Assembly (NCBI GenBank): GCA_002317385.1
Contig: DCJH01000033.1
Coordinates: 1-64,000, forward strand
DNA from: Prevotella sp. UBA1705
GTDB lineage: Bacteria > Bacteroidota > Bacteroidia > Bacteroidales > Bacteroidaceae
Length of the DNA: 64,000 bases
Reading direction: 5' to 3'
The notes under the pieces are model-generated. The model had not been told where the DNA came from. It was given only the letters and a program-made list of their open reading frames with translations, and did no database searches. The translations under genes were made by a program, and so were the position numbers. Below, in pieces: positions 50,501 to 58,102 of the stretch; position 1 is the stretch's first letter; every line of letters begins with the position of its first letter.

Positions 50501-51457
50501 CTACAACAGTTTCTTCGCTACCTCCACCACGCTGTTTGCGGCCGACACAGTGTAGAAGTGAATGTTGTCTATTCCCACGTTGATGAGCTCCTTGCACTGG
50601 TGGGTGGTCCACTCTATGCCCAGTGCCCTCGCATCCTCGTCTGAGCGGCACTTCATGGCCTCAGTGGCCAGTTCGAGCGGCATATCGCAGTGGAATGTCT
50701 TGGGAACCTGCGTGATCTGGCTTAGTTTGGCAAAGGGTTTGATGCCCGGGATGATGGGGATGGTGATGCCCATCTTGCGCGCCTGCTCCACAAACCTGAA
50801 GTATTTCTTATTGTCATAGAACAGCTGGGTCACCGCATAGTCGGCCCCGAGGTCCTGTTTCAGTTTGAGATATCCCATGTCCATCTCGATGTTGGGCGAC
50901 TCCTCGTGCTTCTCCGGGTAGGCCGCCACGCCAAAGTGGAACTTCTCTCCGGGGTGCTTGATGGGCTCGCCGTTGTAGAAGAACCCCTCGTTAAACCGGT
51001 TCACCTGCTCTATCAGGCCCGTCGTGTGGTCGTAACCATTGGGTGTTGCGGTAAACATCTTGTCTTCCGGGGCCTTGTCGCCACGCAGCAACAGCAGGTT
51101 GGAAATGCCCAGAAACTGCAGGTCTATCAGTTCATACTCAATATCCTCACGGGTGGCGCCGCTACAGATGACGTGCGGAATGACCGGAGTGGCATAGCGC
51201 TTCTGTATGGCGGCTGCGATGGCGATGGTGCCCGGCCGGCGTCTCACGCGTTGTCGTTCAAACTGTCCGTTGGGCAGTTCGCGGTAGACATACTCGCTGT
51301 GGTGCGTGGTAATGTTGATGTAGAGCGGGTTAAACTCGCTCATCTTGTCCAATTGTCTAAACAGCGATTCAGTGCCGTTGCCCTTCAGTGGGGGCAGCAC
51401 CTCTATGGAAAACGCCGGTCTCTCTCTGTGATTGCTTAATAAATCGATGACTCTCAT
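50501..51457 (-). CDS. metF: 5,10-methylenetetrahydrofolate reductase
   Basis: Flavin enzyme that makes 5-methyl-THF for methionine synthesis; 318 residues with a TIM barrel. Motifs: AFSIEVLPPLKG near the start, YINITTHHSEYV, PHVICSGATREDIEYEL, LLLLRGDKAP, the FAD loop and FGVAAYPEKHEESPN, and GADYAVTQLFYDN. Length and order are those of the short bacterial enzyme. Its stop codon touches a heptamer array; a -7 box is found 28 bases upstream of its ATG. Confidence 0.96.
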   Translation of the reverse strand: MRVIDLLSNHRERPAFSIEVLPPLKGNGTESLFRQLDKMSEFNPLYINITTHHSEYVYRELPNGQFERQRVRRRPGTIAIAAAIQKRYATPVIPHVICSGATREDIEYELIDLQFLGISNLLLLRGDKAPEDKMFTATPNGYDHTTGLIEQVNRFNEGFFYNGEPIKHPGEKFHFGVAAYPEKHEESPNIEMDMGYLKLKQDLGADYAVTQLFYDNKKYFRFVEQARKMGITIPIIPGIKPFAKLSQITQVPKTFHCDMPLELATEAMKCRSDEDARALGIEWTTHQCKELINVGIDNIHFYTVSAANSVVEVAKKLL

Positions 51458-51484
51458 GCCATTCTTTTGATGAGTATTTGGCTA

Positions 51485-51492
51485 CAAAGGTA
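51485..51492 (-). promoter_or_regulatory. -7 box of metF
   Basis: CAAAGGTA on the plus strand (TACCTTTG on the minus strand), 28 bases from the metF ATG. Confidence 0.68.
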
Positions 51493-51646
51493 GTAAATAT
51501 TTCAATCAATCTCTCATGAAACCATTGATTTGTGAGGGGAAATCTGAACCAAAAATTCGTGTGGCAGAGATCATGCTCCCATGCAATTAATGAAGTTTAA
51601 CCTTTTCGAGGCACAATTGTTACCCGTCGGTGGGGCCGCAACCCCC

Positions 51647-51654
51647 TAACTTTG
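51647..51654 (+). promoter_or_regulatory. -7 box of hemerythrin gene
   Basis: TAACTTTG. It lies over the first possible codon of a longer frame (51652) and so supports the ATG at 51685 as the true start. Confidence 0.68.
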
Positions 51655-51684
51655 CATTCAGAAAACAAATTCAAACAAAATAAA

Positions 51685-52224
51685 ATGAACAGACCAACCA
51701 CATCCAACATCCCCTTCGAGACCTGGGATCTCGATCTTTTGGTAGACTACATTCTCAAGTTTCACCACCGCAACACCCGCAAGCACGGTGCACGAATCTA
51801 CCAACTTCTGCTGGAGCAGGCGGCCCATCACCCTGAGCTCGACAAGGTGGCCGACCACTTCCGCAATAGTCTGCAGGACCTCGACACCCACTGCATGAAG
51901 GAGGAGAATGTGCTCTACCCCTACATTCTCGACCTCTACAATGCCGCCGACCTGGGGCAGAAGCTCGCGCCTTTCCACTGCGGCAGCATCCAGAGCCCCA
52001 TCAACATGATGATGATGGACCACGACGACGAGATGGCCCGCCACGAGCGCATACGTGAAATCACCAACGACTACACCGCCCCAGCCGACGCAAGCGACGA
52101 CTACAAGCAGCTCCTCATGGAGCTTCGCCGATTCCGCGACTATCTGCTGGAGCACATTTGGATGGAAAACGAGATTGTGTTCCCCCGTGCCCTGAAGCTC
52201 GAAGCCACCAACGTGGACTATTGA
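51685..52224 (+). CDS. Hemerythrin-domain protein (RIC/YtfE-like, lacking DUF542)
   Basis: 179-residue di-iron four-helix protein. Ligand pattern: His27/28 in LKFHHRNTRKH, His69 and Glu74 in THCMKEENVLYPYI, His113 and Glu116 in DHDDEMARHE, and His157 and Glu161 in LEHIWMENEIVFPRAL; this matches the C-terminal domain of the iron-sulfur cluster repair protein YtfE/ScdA. The N-terminal DUF542 (ScdA_N) domain is missing and no separate gene for it is adjacent. Likely role is iron-sulfur repair or nitric-oxide defence. A Crp/Fnr regulator is encoded 0.9 kb away. Confidence 0.88.
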   Translation: MNRPTTSNIPFETWDLDLLVDYILKFHHRNTRKHGARIYQLLLEQAAHHPELDKVADHFRNSLQDLDTHCMKEENVLYPYILDLYNAADLGQKLAPFHCGSIQSPINMMMMDHDDEMARHERIREITNDYTAPADASDDYKQLLMELRRFRDYLLEHIWMENEIVFPRALKLEATNVDY

Positions 52225-52389
52225 TTCCAGCGTGCCTGCGCAGGCATCATCTGTCAGGATGTTTCAAAAGAAATGCTCTTTTGGCTACTTTCGATCTACA
52301 ACGGGAATGCCATGGATTTGTGGAGAAATCGGAATTTTTGAGCCGTTTTTATGTGACGATTCTTCCAAATCCATGCCAAAATCCGGCAA

Positions 52390-52423
52390 AAACAGCCCAA
52401 TCGCTGTGCGGTTTGGGCTGTTT
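52390..52423 (+). terminator. Terminator of hemerythrin gene
   Basis: Stem aaacagcccaa (52390-52400) with ttgggctgttt (52413-52423), loop of 12 bases, T-rich end. Confidence 0.75.
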
Positions 52424-52444
52424 GGCATTATCAGAAGGTGGTTT

Positions 52445-52513
52445 TCGCCTGGCGAAAAGGTAGAGATGGCTACGCGATAAGGTACTTATCGCCTGGCGAA
52501 AAGGTAGGAATCG
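52445..52513. repeat. Tandem 19-base repeat tcgcctggcgaaaaggtag
   Basis: The 19-mer occurs exactly twice (52445-52463 and 52489-52507), 44 bases apart. Between them lies gcgataaggtac-ttatcgc, itself a palindrome, and after the second copy ggtaggaatcg, the inverse of cgattcctacc at 40181 and 40203. Confidence 0.88.
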
Positions 52514-52712
52514 CGAAGTCTCGAAATGTCAAGGAAATACAAGTGCCTGTGGTTCAGCCACTCACCCAAGGCCTCATTTTTGCCCCATTTCGACCCGATG
52601 GACAGGAATTTAGGCCGGAAGGGCAAAATCGGAAGCTATTATTCAAAATAATTCAAGGGTATTTTCCGTTGCTGACTACAAAGGAAAACCATAGGATTCA
52701 AACCATAGAAAG

Positions 52713-53057
52713 ATGGATATCAAACTGAAACGAGTTTATCTCCCGGCCGAGCCGACCGACGGATTCCGCATTCTCGTGGACCGGCTCTGGCCGCGCGGAC
52801 TGAAGAAAGAGGAGGTGCACGTAGACCTTTGGAGTAAGGACATGGGGCCGACCCACGAGTTGCGCCACTGGTTTGCCCACATCCCCGAGCGGTTTCCGGA
52901 GTTTGCCGAGCGCTACGAAGCGGAGGTCAGGGCCAACGAAGATTGGGCCGAATTCCAGCGCGTAGTGCATAGCCACGACGTGGTGACGCTGCTGTTTGCG
53001 GCCAAGGATGAGCAGAATAACAATGCGGTGGTACTTGCCCGCCTGCTGCAAGGGTAG
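52713..53057 (+). CDS. DUF488 family protein
   Basis: 114-residue member of the DUF488/YeaO family. Hallmarks: IKLKRVYLPAEPTDGFRILVDRLWPRGLKKEE at the start (quoted in part: GFRILVDRLWPRGL), WSKDMGPTHELRHWFAH, and VTLLFAAKDEQNNNAVVL. The family is of unknown biochemical role. Stands alone between the hemerythrin gene and a converging Crp/Fnr regulator; a small hairpin follows. Confidence 0.9.
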   Translation: MDIKLKRVYLPAEPTDGFRILVDRLWPRGLKKEEVHVDLWSKDMGPTHELRHWFAHIPERFPEFAERYEAEVRANEDWAEFQRVVHSHDVVTLLFAAKDEQNNNAVVLARLLQG

Positions 53058-53092
53058 GCGGGGCAGTGGGATAGGGGCCTGTCGGGGGCGCT

Positions 53093-53117
53093 CCGAAGCC
53101 TGAACGGCAGGTTTCGG
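53093..53117. terminator. Small hairpin between converging genes
   Basis: ccgaagcctg (53093-53102) with caggtttcgg (53108-53117), one G-U pair, loop aacgg. Weak candidate terminator; no T run. Confidence 0.45.
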
Positions 53118-53134
53118 CGGGCCACAGAGTCGGA

Positions 53135-53803
53135 TTATTTCATTTTTGAGCGGTCGAGAATGGTTATCTCCCGCCCGTTCACCTTGATGGCACCTTGCTT
53201 CTGGAAGTCGGCCAACACGCGCAGAAGAGAGAACTTCTGGATTCCGAATGAGTCGGCTATCTCCTGCCGCGAGCGGTGCAGGTGAATCACGTTGGAACCC
53301 TGTTCGCCCACGCGCTCCATGAGCAGGTAGGCCACTTTCTCCCTCACCGTGAACAGGCTGAGCACGCGCATGCGCTGGGTGAGGAACACGTCGATGTTAG
53401 ACAGCACCCGGATGAAGTTGGTCATGATGCGCTCGTCGCTGGCGATGAGGCTTCGGAACACGGGCTTCTGCATGCGCAGCACGGTCACGTCGGAGTCGGT
53501 TTCCACGCTCACGGGCATGTCGGTGCTCTTGCCGAAGATAAAGGCGGGGGCCACGATGTTGCCGGCCCGCAGTCGGCTCACCTCGACCTGTTTGCCCGAG
53601 AGCGACGACATGCGGCACACCAGGATGCCGCTCACCACGATGTCGGCCGCCTTGTAGGGCATGCCTGTGAGGGCGTAGATGTCGTGACGGTCATAGTCTA
53701 CGAGCTTGTAACTGGTGCCGGCCATGGCTATTTCTATCTCAGTCTCGCTCATTCCGGTAAAGAGTGGGCACTTGCTGAGGGCTTTAAGCGTTTTTTCTTC
53801 CAT
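53135..53803 (-). CDS. Crp/Fnr-family transcriptional regulator
   Basis: 222-residue regulator with an N-terminal cyclic-nucleotide-like barrel (about 15-125; GILVCRMSSLSGKQVEVSRLRAGN, APAFIFGK) and a C-terminal winged helix (about 150-220; SRQEIADSFGIQKFSLLRVLADFQ). The Fnr-type cysteine cluster is not present, so oxygen sensing through Fe-S is unlikely. Similar Bacteroidetes regulators near hemerythrin or Hcp genes respond to nitric oxide or redox change; that role here is inference from neighbourhood. Confidence 0.9.
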   Translation of the reverse strand: MEEKTLKALSKCPLFTGMSETEIEIAMAGTSYKLVDYDRHDIYALTGMPYKAADIVVSGILVCRMSSLSGKQVEVSRLRAGNIVAPAFIFGKSTDMPVSVETDSDVTVLRMQKPVFRSLIASDERIMTNFIRVLSNIDVFLTQRMRVLSLFTVREKVAYLLMERVGEQGSNVIHLHRSRQEIADSFGIQKFSLLRVLADFQKQGAIKVNGREITILDRSKMK

Positions 53804-53844
53804 ATCTTTGGGTGAGCCATCTGGGCCACGGGGTGGGGCGATGG

Positions 53845-54564
53845 CTACAAGATTTCTGTTAGTTCTCGAATGTTGTCAATGCGGCGCAGGTGTTCGTGGT
53901 CGTATTCCTGCGTCTCCTCGTGTTTCCAAGTGGTATGAAAGGGAATGTGCACGGCATAGCCGCCGAGCTGCAACACCGGCTCAATGTCCGACTTAAACGA
54001 GTTGCCCACCATGAGCAGCCGGCTGATGTCGGTGTCGAATATGTTGCAGAGCTTGGTATATTCGTTGCGGGTCTTGTCAGACACGACTACGATGTCGTCG
54101 AAGAAATCGGCCAGTCCCGACCTCACAAGCTTATTCTCCTGGTCCAGCAGTTCGCCCTTGGTAAACACCACCATCTTATATTTCCCACGCTGTCGGATGC
54201 TGCGCAGCGTCTCCTCCACGTGGGGGAGAGGGGTAGCCGGCATCGAGAGGATCTCCTTGCCCAGTGCTACGATGCGCAGGATGTCGGCCGCGCCGATGCG
54301 CCCCTGGGAAAACTTCACCGCGTTTTCCACCAGAGAGATGGTGAAGGCCTTGCAGCCATAGCCCAGCAGAGGCATATTGGCCGACTCCACGGCAAATAGC
54401 GCGTCGGATGCCGCCTCGGCCGTGCCGTAGGGCGAGAGGATGTCGCAGTAGGCACGCTCCACGCGGTCAAAGTGGCTCTGATTGTCCCAAAGGGTGTCGT
54501 CTGCGTCGAAGGCCACGAGGCGAATATCGGCAAATGTTTGTGGGTCGAGGGTGGAGTAGGCCAT
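53845..54564 (-). CDS. HAD-superfamily phosphatase
   Basis: 239-residue HAD hydrolase. Motif I VAFDADDTLWDN (nucleophile Asp20, acid Asp22), motif II KMVVFTKGEL, and motif III/IV MVGNSFKSDIEP, with a helical cap between I and II. Closest in pattern to YjjG/phosphoglycolate-type phosphatases; substrate not assignable. ATG 54564 (MAYSTLDPQT) is preferred over an upstream ATG at 54600 because a -7 promoter box overlaps the longer version. Confidence 0.88.
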   Translation of the reverse strand: MAYSTLDPQTFADIRLVAFDADDTLWDNQSHFDRVERAYCDILSPYGTAEAASDALFAVESANMPLLGYGCKAFTISLVENAVKFSQGRIGAADILRIVALGKEILSMPATPLPHVEETLRSIRQRGKYKMVVFTKGELLDQENKLVRSGLADFFDDIVVVSDKTRNEYTKLCNIFDTDISRLLMVGNSFKSDIEPVLQLGGYAVHIPFHTTWKHEETQEYDHEHLRRIDNIRELTEIL

Positions 54565-54587
54565 GCTTAAAACTGATTTTTGTCTTA

Positions 54588-54595
54588 CAAAATTA
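54588..54595 (-). promoter_or_regulatory. -7 box of HAD phosphatase gene
   Basis: CAAAATTA on the plus strand (TAATTTTG on the minus strand), 24 bases before ATG 54564. Confidence 0.6.
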
Positions 54596-54618
54596 GACAT
54601 TATCAGCCTATTCAGGCT

Positions 54619-54996
54619 CTATTCGTAGTTAATATTGCTTAATGTCTCGTAGGGAATCGCGTCTCTTGTCTTCTTCGGCAGCTTCTTCACCACGGCGAGA
54701 TACGACTTGGTGATGAGGCTTTCGATGAGCTTCGTCTCTAAGAAATCGAGGTGCAGGTCGCTCCAGTGCATCTTGTTCAGATGGTAGGCCGGGCGTATTG
54801 CGTCGTAGTGCTCGCGCAGCGAGGCGCCCTTGTCGGGGTCGAGCTTCACGGCACAGGTAGGCTGCGGGATGTCGAGGCGCAGGTGGAGGAATATCTTTCC
54901 GGCAATGCGGAAGATGAGCCAATCGGGTCCATAGGGCATGTCCTCGGTCACTTGGGGCAAAGAGTTGGCAAACTCTCTCACTTGTTCAATATCCAT
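54619..54996 (-). CDS. MmcQ/YjbR family protein
   Basis: 125-residue protein of the MmcQ/YjbR fold, a CyaY-like DNA-binding domain. Pattern: MDIEQVREFANSLPQVTEDMPYG, LIFRIAGKIFLHLRL, AVKLDPDKGASLREHY and the C-terminal YHLNKMHWSDLHLD, LIESLITKSYLAVVKKLPKK. Whole-domain protein of usual length. Function is not established for the family. Own promoter box upstream. Confidence 0.9.
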   Translation of the reverse strand: MDIEQVREFANSLPQVTEDMPYGPDWLIFRIAGKIFLHLRLDIPQPTCAVKLDPDKGASLREHYDAIRPAYHLNKMHWSDLHLDFLETKLIESLITKSYLAVVKKLPKKTRDAIPYETLSNINYE

Positions 54997-55027
54997 AATG
55001 TAAAGCGTTGGAGTGGGTTGATGGTTG

Positions 55028-55035
55028 CAAATATA
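55028..55035 (-). promoter_or_regulatory. -7 box of YjbR-like gene
   Basis: CAAATATA on the plus strand (TATATTTG on the minus strand), 32 bases before the start codon. Confidence 0.65.
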
Positions 55036-55208
55036 CGATTATCTTATGAGTTGAGGTCTTTTTTTCCACACTATTTGATGGTCGGGCGGGCAATTTTTCC
55101 TCCCATTGCAGGGGTGGTTTGTCATGCTTGCTTTGCAGAAGGGTATCTGGTTTGTATTTTATTCAATAACGTTTGTTAATTACTAAAGTATGAAGCGTGC
55201 TTTTTCCG

Positions 55209-55216
55209 TACCTTTG
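55209..55216 (+). promoter_or_regulatory. -7 box of MFS exporter gene
   Basis: TACCTTTG; start codon is about 100 bases downstream, so the leader is long. Confidence 0.6.
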
Positions 55217-55318
55217 CAGTCGTTTTTAGGACCGCTGCCGATGGTGCCTTTTGTATTCCCTCATGAGGTTGCAACATCGTCATCGCCATGTCCACTTGTA
55301 ATAAGATGAGAAAGAAAA

Positions 55319-56560
55319 ATGGGTGATTCTCAAGTCAAGTCGCAGCAAACGGAGCGCACCGTGTACGCCATCCTGTTCTTAGTGAGTTTTTGTCATCTGC
55401 TCAACGATGCCATCAACTCCATGCTTCCGGCCATATATCCCATGCTCAAGGCCGATTTCGCCCTGAGTTTCGCCCAGGTCGGTCTCATCACCTTGGTGCT
55501 TCAGCTCACCTCTTCCATCATTCAGCCACTCGTCGGACTATATGCCGACCGTCATCATCATGCCTGGCAGTTGTCTGTGGGCATGCTGCTCACGCTGTCG
55601 GGAATATTCTTGGTGTCGTCGGCGCCCAGCTTCACGGTGGTGCTTATCGCCGTGGCGCTCTTCGGATGCGGCTCTTCCATCTTCCATCCGCAGGGCTCAC
55701 AGGTGGCTCAGATTGCCTCCGGCGGACAGAAAGGTCTGGCTCAGAGCATCTTCCAGGTGGGCGGAAACGCCGGCTTTGCCATAGGCCCGCTGCTGGCAGC
55801 CATAGTGGTTTTGCCCGGCGGAATGCCCGCCATCCGGTGGTTTGGCGTGCTGGCCGTGATCTGTGCCATACTTCTCGGCTACATCGGCAGGTGGCATGTG
55901 CAGCAGCTCAAGCACGTTAGGCGTGCGCCGCAGATGCGTTGGGCCACGGCCAAACCCTACAGCAGGCGTCGCATCTACTTCTTTGTCTTCGTGCTGTTCG
56001 TGCTGATGTTCTCCAAGAATTTCTACTCATCGAGCATGACCAGCTACTTCACCTTCTTCCTGATCGATAAGTTTGGCGTGAGCGTTCAGACCTCGCAGTT
56101 GTGTCTCTTCGCCTTTCTCGGTGCCGAAGCTGTAGGTACTCTCTTCGGCGGAATGCTGGGCGACCGCTACGGTCGCAAGTATGTCATCTGGTTTTCCATA
56201 TTCGGTGCTGCCCCGTTCACCATGGCGTTGCCCTATCTCGACAGCCTCTTCGCCACCATTTTCCTATCGATTATCATTGGTCTTATCGTAGCCTCGGCCT
56301 TCTCAGCGATACTTGTCTATGCCATCGATCTGCTGCCCAACCACACCGGAATCGTAGCCGGACTGTTCTATGGACTGTCGTTTGGCATTGCCGGACTGGG
56401 TAGTTCGTTCTTCGGTTGGCTGGCCGACCAGACGAGCATCCTATTCATTTTCAAGGTCAGCACACTGCTGCCGTTGCTCGGTGCCATAGCCGTCTACCTG
56501 CCCAAGATGCGCAAGGAGACGCCCTCGGCGGTGCCCGAGCTGGCCAATGAGGCGCAGTAA
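55319..56560 (+). CDS. MFS drug exporter, fosmidomycin-resistance (Fsr) type
   Basis: 413-residue inner-membrane transporter with 12 hydrophobic segments. N-terminal pattern LVSFCHLLNDAINSMLPAIYP matches the Fsr group (conserved H-L-x-N-D), followed by QLTSSIIQPLVGLYADR and FGCGSSIFHPQGSQVA, also family-typical; the second half has GMLGDRYGRKYVIW. Fsr-type proteins export fosmidomycin or other small molecules; the natural substrate is unknown. Stands before the NADH dehydrogenase gene with about 130 bases between. Confidence 0.87.
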   Translation: MGDSQVKSQQTERTVYAILFLVSFCHLLNDAINSMLPAIYPMLKADFALSFAQVGLITLVLQLTSSIIQPLVGLYADRHHHAWQLSVGMLLTLSGIFLVSSAPSFTVVLIAVALFGCGSSIFHPQGSQVAQIASGGQKGLAQSIFQVGGNAGFAIGPLLAAIVVLPGGMPAIRWFGVLAVICAILLGYIGRWHVQQLKHVRRAPQMRWATAKPYSRRRIYFFVFVLFVLMFSKNFYSSSMTSYFTFFLIDKFGVSVQTSQLCLFAFLGAEAVGTLFGGMLGDRYGRKYVIWFSIFGAAPFTMALPYLDSLFATIFLSIIIGLIVASAFSAILVYAIDLLPNHTGIVAGLFYGLSFGIAGLGSSFFGWLADQTSILFIFKVSTLLPLLGAIAVYLPKMRKETPSAVPELANEAQ

Positions 56561-56688
56561 TAGAGGAGAATAGTAAGAAAAAAGTATACCGATACCCCCT
56601 GGTGCTCCACGGAATAGGACCACAGGGCTGTATCGTGACTATCAGAGATAACAAACATTTCATAGACTATAAAGAGAGATTTCAACGT

Positions 56689-57981
56689 ATGAGAGCGAAC
56701 ATTAGACGCAATGAGCTTACCCGTGTGGTCGTCGTAGGTGGCGGACTCGGTGGTATCAAGATGGTGATGGGGCTGCGCAAGAGCGGCTTCCAGGTGGTCT
56801 TGATCGATAAAAACAACTATAATCAGTTCCCCCCGCTCATCTATCAGGTGGCGTCTGCAGGACTTGAACCGAGCAGCATCTCGTTCCCGTTCCGTCGTCT
56901 TTTCCAGGGAATGGATAACTTTTTCTTCCGTATGGGCGAGGTGTTGAGCATCGACGAGGAGGAGAAGGCGGTGCGCACCACCTTCGGAACGGTACACTAT
57001 CACTATCTGGTGTTGGCCGGAGGCGCCACCACCAACTTCTTTGGCAATGCCAATGTAGAGGCCAACGCCTATCCGATGAAGACCGTCACGGAGTCGATGC
57101 GCCTGCGCAACAAGCTGCTCGAAAACCTTGAACGCGCAGAGACCGAGGAGGATGAGGAGGCTCGTCAGGTGCTACTCAATGTAGTGATCGTAGGCGGAGG
57201 CCCGTCGGGAGTGGAGATTGCGGGTGCCCTTGCGGAGATGAAGCGCAACATTATCCCACGAGATTATCCCGACCTCGACTCCAAAAAGATGAACATCTAC
57301 CTGCTCGACGCCAGCGACCGACTACTTCGCGCCATGGACGAGAAGTCGTCGATTCAGGCCACCAAAGACCTGGAGGGCATGGAAGTCAAGATTATGCTCA
57401 ACGCGATGGTGACCGATTATAAGGACAAAGAGGTGATTCTGAAAGACGGACAGACTATCAAAGCCGAGACCGTGATATGGGTGAGCGGCGTGAAAGCCAG
57501 TCCGATGGGGGGTATCCCCGAGGGGAGTCTGGGGCGTGCCGGCCGCATCCTGACCGACCGATTCAATCGAGTAAAGGACATGGATCACGTCTACGCCATC
57601 GGCGATCAGTGCCTGGTGGAGGGTGATGAGGAGTACCCGCAGGGCCATCCTCAGCTGGCCCAGGTGGCCATTCAGCAGGCTGATTTGCTGGCGAAGAATA
57701 TCCTGCGTGTGGAGCATGGCGAGGAGATGAAACCCTTTGACTACCGCAATCTCGGCACGATGGCCACCATTGGCCGCAAGAAGGCCGTAGCCGAGATTGG
57801 CAAGGCCCGCTTCGGAGGCTTCTCCGCCTGGCTGCTGTGGCTGCTCGTCCACCTGCGCTCCATCCTCGGAGTAAAGAACAAAACCGTGGTCTTCTTGAAC
57901 TGGGTGTGGAACTATTTCAACTATAAGCAGAGCCTACGACTCATTCTTCAACCTATCGTCAAAGGCAAAAAACAAGACTAA
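56689..57981 (+). CDS. ndh: Type II NADH:quinone oxidoreductase
   Basis: Membrane-associated flavoprotein that passes electrons from NADH to quinone without pumping. 430 residues from ATG 56689. FAD site VVVVGGGLGGIKMVMGLRK (17-22 glycines), NADH site VVIVGGGPSGVEIAGALAEM, VIWVSGVKASPMGG, YAIGDQCLVEGD, and HPQLAQVAIQQADLLAKNI. The C-terminal part (WLLWLLVHLRSI, VFLNWVWNYFNY) is amphipathic and would bind the membrane. A longer frame to 56602 adds 29 residues of uncertain worth. A strong terminator follows. Confidence 0.93.
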   Translation: MRANIRRNELTRVVVVGGGLGGIKMVMGLRKSGFQVVLIDKNNYNQFPPLIYQVASAGLEPSSISFPFRRLFQGMDNFFFRMGEVLSIDEEEKAVRTTFGTVHYHYLVLAGGATTNFFGNANVEANAYPMKTVTESMRLRNKLLENLERAETEEDEEARQVLLNVVIVGGGPSGVEIAGALAEMKRNIIPRDYPDLDSKKMNIYLLDASDRLLRAMDEKSSIQATKDLEGMEVKIMLNAMVTDYKDKEVILKDGQTIKAETVIWVSGVKASPMGGIPEGSLGRAGRILTDRFNRVKDMDHVYAIGDQCLVEGDEEYPQGHPQLAQVAIQQADLLAKNILRVEHGEEMKPFDYRNLGTMATIGRKKAVAEIGKARFGGFSAWLLWLLVHLRSILGVKNKTVVFLNWVWNYFNYKQSLRLILQPIVKGKKQD

Positions 57982-57993
57982 AACGCACACTGC

Positions 57994-58039
57994 ATAGGGC
58001 AGATAACCTGAAAAAGAGGTTGTCTGCCCTATTTTTTTG
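57994..58039 (+). terminator. Rho-independent terminator of ndh
   Basis: 16-base stem (57994-58009 with 58017-58032) with one G-U pair, loop gaaaaag, then T7. Twelve bases after the ndh stop. Confidence 0.93.
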
Positions 58040-58071
58040 CCTTTTGCCCAAGCCAAAAGGATGGAAATGGC

Positions 58072-58079
58072 TATCTTTG
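58072..58079 (+). promoter_or_regulatory. -7 box of M1 aminopeptidase gene
   Basis: TATCTTTG, 23 bases before the ATG at 58103; TTTG at 58043-58046 is slightly far for a -33 box. Confidence 0.6.
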
Positions 58080-58102
58080 TGCATCAGTGAAACCTATTTA
58101 CG

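Larger units (their letters stand above)
52225..52712. other. Intergenic region with terminator and repeat cluster
   Basis: Holds the hairpin at 52390-52423 and the 44-base-period repeats at 52445-52513. Short open frames across it have no family resemblance. Confidence 0.6.
54997..55318. other. Divergent promoter region
   Basis: Holds a minus-strand -7 box at 55028-55035 and a plus-strand -7 box at 55209-55216. Nothing else recognisable. Confidence 0.6.

Noticed and set aside
52438..52728. 96-codon frame between the hemerythrin and DUF488 genes
   Set aside because: Reads through the tandem 19-base repeat and into the start of the DUF488 gene in another frame; repeated WRKG/PGEK pattern is repeat-derived.
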